A stretch of DNA of 64,000 bases from Chryseolinea serpens. GTDB lineage: Bacteria; Bacteroidota; Bacteroidia; Cytophagales; Cyclobacteriaceae. Numbering within the stretch: position 1 is the stretch's first letter; every line of letters begins with the position of its first letter. Below are positions 62,323-64,000 of the stretch, in pieces. The translations under genes were made by a program, and so were the position numbers. Location: positions 538,151 to 602,150 of the forward strand of contig NZ_FQWQ01000006.1 of assembly GCF_900129725.1 (NCBI RefSeq), read 5' to 3'. The notes below the pieces were generated by a model. That model was not told the DNA's origin. It made no database searches and worked only from the letters and a program-made list of their open reading frames with translations.

Positions 62323-63326
62323 TGGCACGTATTGTCGAATTTGATATCGCTCTTTCGTTTGCTGGTGAGGATCGACCCTTTGTCGATAAAGTAGCACATA
62401 TTTTGAAGAGCAAGGGCATCAGTGTATTCTATGACAAGTTTGAAGAAGAAAACCTGTGGGGGAAAAATCTTTACGACTATCTAAGTGATGTATATCGAAA
62501 TAAAGCTCTCTACACGGTTATGTTTGTTTCGGAACATTATAATAAGAAACTGTGGGCAAATCACGAACGTCAAGCGATGCAAAGCAGAGCCTTTCAAGAG
62601 AATCAAGAGTATATTCTTCCAGCAAGATTCGACAATACCGAGATACCTGGAATGTTGCCGACTATCGGTTATATATCTTTAAAGGGTAGAACTGCTGAAG
62701 AGTTCGCAGAGATCATTTGCAAGAAGCTTGTGTTAAGCGGAAGGACTATACCAAGTGAAAATATTCGTAAGAGTTTATCACCTCTTACGATTGTTCCAAA
62801 AGTAAGCCCTTCTCGCGTTTCCGTTACAGTAAAAAATGAAAAAGACGAACCTATCACCGGAGCAAGTGTATTACTATTGGCAGATAACAATACTTATCTA
62901 CAAGGCGCAACTGATAGCGCTGGTAAAGCAACATTCGAGATATCCACAAGAAGAAATTATAAGCTTTATTTCGCGCACGATAACTATCCTGCATACATAG
63001 TTGAAAAGATTGATCCATCAAATGACTTGGCTATTACAATCCATTCATCCGAGAACATTGGATCAATAATTTGTCCGCATCGACAGGGGCACATACCTGG
63101 TTTCAAAGGCCGTCTAAATCCAAAATTAGATGCACAGGATCGCACTTACTTGTATGCTGACAACATTGCTGTTAATGGAGGGAAAGCTCAACCCGTTGCA
63201 TTCAAAGTGAATGAGCCGCTGGATCTTGAAGATTGTGATGGCTTGATTGTGCAAATAACTGTAAGGGATATTCAAGGTGACTCATGTCTAATCGAATTTG
63301 TGAAACCAGTTGTTAAAGAGGTTTAA
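62322..63326 (+). CDS. TIR-domain protein with two C-terminal beta domains, candidate defence effector
   Basis: A 334-aa protein. The TIR domain (about 5-140) starts FDIALSFAGEDRPFVDKVA and has the BB-loop-like FYDKFEEENLWGKNL and the putative NADase Glu81 in KLWANHERQAM. Residues 163-240 form a carboxypeptidase-regulatory-like Ig fold (VSVTVKNEKDEPITGASVLL). The last 90 residues are a separate domain with HIPGFKGRLNPKLDAQDRTY and LYADNIAVNGGKAQPV. TIR proteins of bacteria commonly degrade NAD upon phage infection. No signal peptide. Its ATG overlaps the integrase stop (TAATG), so translation is coupled. Confidence 0.88.
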   Translation: MARIVEFDIALSFAGEDRPFVDKVAHILKSKGISVFYDKFEEENLWGKNLYDYLSDVYRNKALYTVMFVSEHYNKKLWANHERQAMQSRAFQENQEYILPARFDNTEIPGMLPTIGYISLKGRTAEEFAEIICKKLVLSGRTIPSENIRKSLSPLTIVPKVSPSRVSVTVKNEKDEPITGASVLLLADNNTYLQGATDSAGKATFEISTRRNYKLYFAHDNYPAYIVEKIDPSNDLAITIHSSENIGSIICPHRQGHIPGFKGRLNPKLDAQDRTYLYADNIAVNGGKAQPVAFKVNEPLDLEDCDGLIVQITVRDIQGDSCLIEFVKPVVKEV

Positions 63327-63367
63327 GTGCGGACATTAGATCATCGCTAATCTGTCTTGAAGAAAAC

Positions 63368-63373
63368 AGGAGG
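63368..63373 (+). promoter_or_regulatory. strong Shine-Dalgarno before the DUF4365 gene
   Basis: AGGAGG ends 4 bp before the ATG at 63378. Such a perfect site is rare in this window, and it decides the start in favour of this ATG over the TTG at 63357. Confidence 0.7.
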
Positions 63374-63377
63374 TTAT

Positions 63378-63881
63378 ATGACATCAAAGAAGTTTCCAAT
63401 CCGTCCCCGTTCACATGCATTAGAAGATAAATCAGAGAATTTCTTCAAAAGCATTGTCCCTCCTGAATGGATAGTTCGCAGACTCGACCGCGACTATGGC
63501 AGAGACATTCAGGTTGAAATCACACAGGGAAATGAAGCTCGTGGTGAAGAATTCACTGTACAACTGAAAGCCTCGGACGCATCTACTGGCTCCGGTGATA
63601 ATGAACGTCAGGTATTTAAAGTAACGACCTACAACTATCTAAAGCGAATTCTGCCGGTCGTTATGATTGTTAAGTATGTAGACTCAGAACATGAAGCGTA
63701 CTGGATTTGGTTGAGAGATATTCCTGAGCCATCCCTAGATCAGGAAACATTTACAATTCATATCCCCCGAACAAATCAATATTCACGTATTGATTGGGGC
63801 AAAGTCGTATCACACGTTGATGCGGTAACTGGCGCTAAGCTAGATGCGGGACTTGCGTTAAGAAGTATTCAGCCAAAATGA
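63378..63881 (+). CDS. DUF4365 protein, PD-(D/E)XK nuclease-like, candidate defence partner
   Basis: A 167-aa protein whose opening FPIRPRSHALEDKSENFFKS and block RRLDRDYGRDIQVEI followed by FTVQLKAS are the DUF4365 hallmarks. Asp43 and Glu47, then Gln62-x-Lys64, fit the D/E-(x)-QxK core of restriction endonuclease-like folds. Such proteins are frequent in bacterial defence islands; the activity is not established. It follows the TIR gene by 51 bp and may be its operon partner. The base composition is AT-rich. An IS end begins 18 bp after the stop. Confidence 0.85.
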   Translation: MTSKKFPIRPRSHALEDKSENFFKSIVPPEWIVRRLDRDYGRDIQVEITQGNEARGEEFTVQLKASDASTGSGDNERQVFKVTTYNYLKRILPVVMIVKYVDSEHEAYWIWLRDIPEPSLDQETFTIHIPRTNQYSRIDWGKVVSHVDAVTGAKLDAGLALRSIQPK

Positions 63882-63899
63882 TTTAATAAAAAAGCGTGG

Positions 63900-64000
63900 T
63901 GTTGCCTGGAGATTCCGAGTAACGTGACCACCAATTTCCGGATGAAAGTGACCACCTGATTTCGGGGCAAAGTGACCACCGTTTTCCGGGGCAAATTGAC
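63900..64000 (+). mobile_element. probable left end of an IS21-family element (truncated by the window)
   Basis: From 63924, 24-bp units beginning GTGACCACC repeat at 63924, 63948 and 63972, with a fourth start (TTGAC) at 63996. The exact 24-bp period and the shared second half (TTTCCGG/CAAA type) match the multiple terminal repeats of IS21-family elements. A degenerate unit may begin at 63900 with TGTTGCC, the possible element tip. The transposase genes would lie to the right, outside the window. Confidence 0.75.
63924..63995 (+). repeat. 24-bp direct repeats
   Basis: Three full units with period exactly 24: each opens GTGACCACC and closes with a CCGG- or CGGGG-AAA-like segment. Likely transposase-binding repeats of the IS end. 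Confidence 0.85.

Overview
The window is a piece of a Bacteroidetes chromosome, most likely order Cytophagales. Support comes from the gliding-motility lipoprotein GldB, the long NusB, the nusB-ytxH-DUF1573-yajC-ybbR-coaE order, several -7 boxes of the Bacteroidetes type (TAnnTTTG), and the near absence of Shine-Dalgarno sequences. Genus is not decided. Most of the window looks like moderately GC-rich core genome. Two stretches look AT-richer by eye: about 35.9-37.8 kb and everything after about 60.2 kb.

Layout. 0-11 kb: 3' end of polA, yraN, a Tat-exported phosphoesterase, lipB, a DnaQ-like exonuclease, rnr, a polyprenyl synthase and uvrA. 11-21 kb: an ECF sigma factor overlapping a small downstream gene, a sugar cluster (DUF1080, Gfo/Idh/MocA, MFS), a glycosyltransferase, prmA, tpiA, gldB, and a DUF6702/HupE pair. 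21-31 kb: two tandem M1-type metallopeptidases, threonine dehydratase with a small channel-like protein, an endonuclease V homologue, a MORN-like protein, htpG and a DUF4293 protein. 31-41 kb: thiolase, truA, two ABC half-exporters, secreted proteins of unknown function and a leucine-dehydrogenase-type enzyme. 41-51 kb: the nusB to coaE cluster followed by a complete RND tripartite pump. 51-60 kb: an HTH regulator facing a small unknown gene, an acyltransferase-like membrane protein, FKBP, GH5, and a trehalose operon (GH15 plus fused OtsA-OtsB).

60.9 kb to the end is a mobile island. The 3' half of a tRNA-Val(TAC) gene, still followed by its own terminator, marks the insertion point. Next comes a tyrosine integrase whose stop codon overlaps the start of a TIR-domain gene, then a DUF4365 nuclease-like gene with an unusually good Shine-Dalgarno. 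The window ends in 24-bp direct repeats that look like the end of an IS21-family element. The integrase-TIR-DUF4365 cassette is the best candidate here for an undescribed (probably anti-phage) system.

The most striking non-coding object is at 40.9-41.2 kb: two arrays of degenerate 7-bp repeats in opposite orientation that form a long imperfect inverted repeat behind the leucine-dehydrogenase-type gene. All functional statements are read from sequence motifs and family knowledge; no database search was run.
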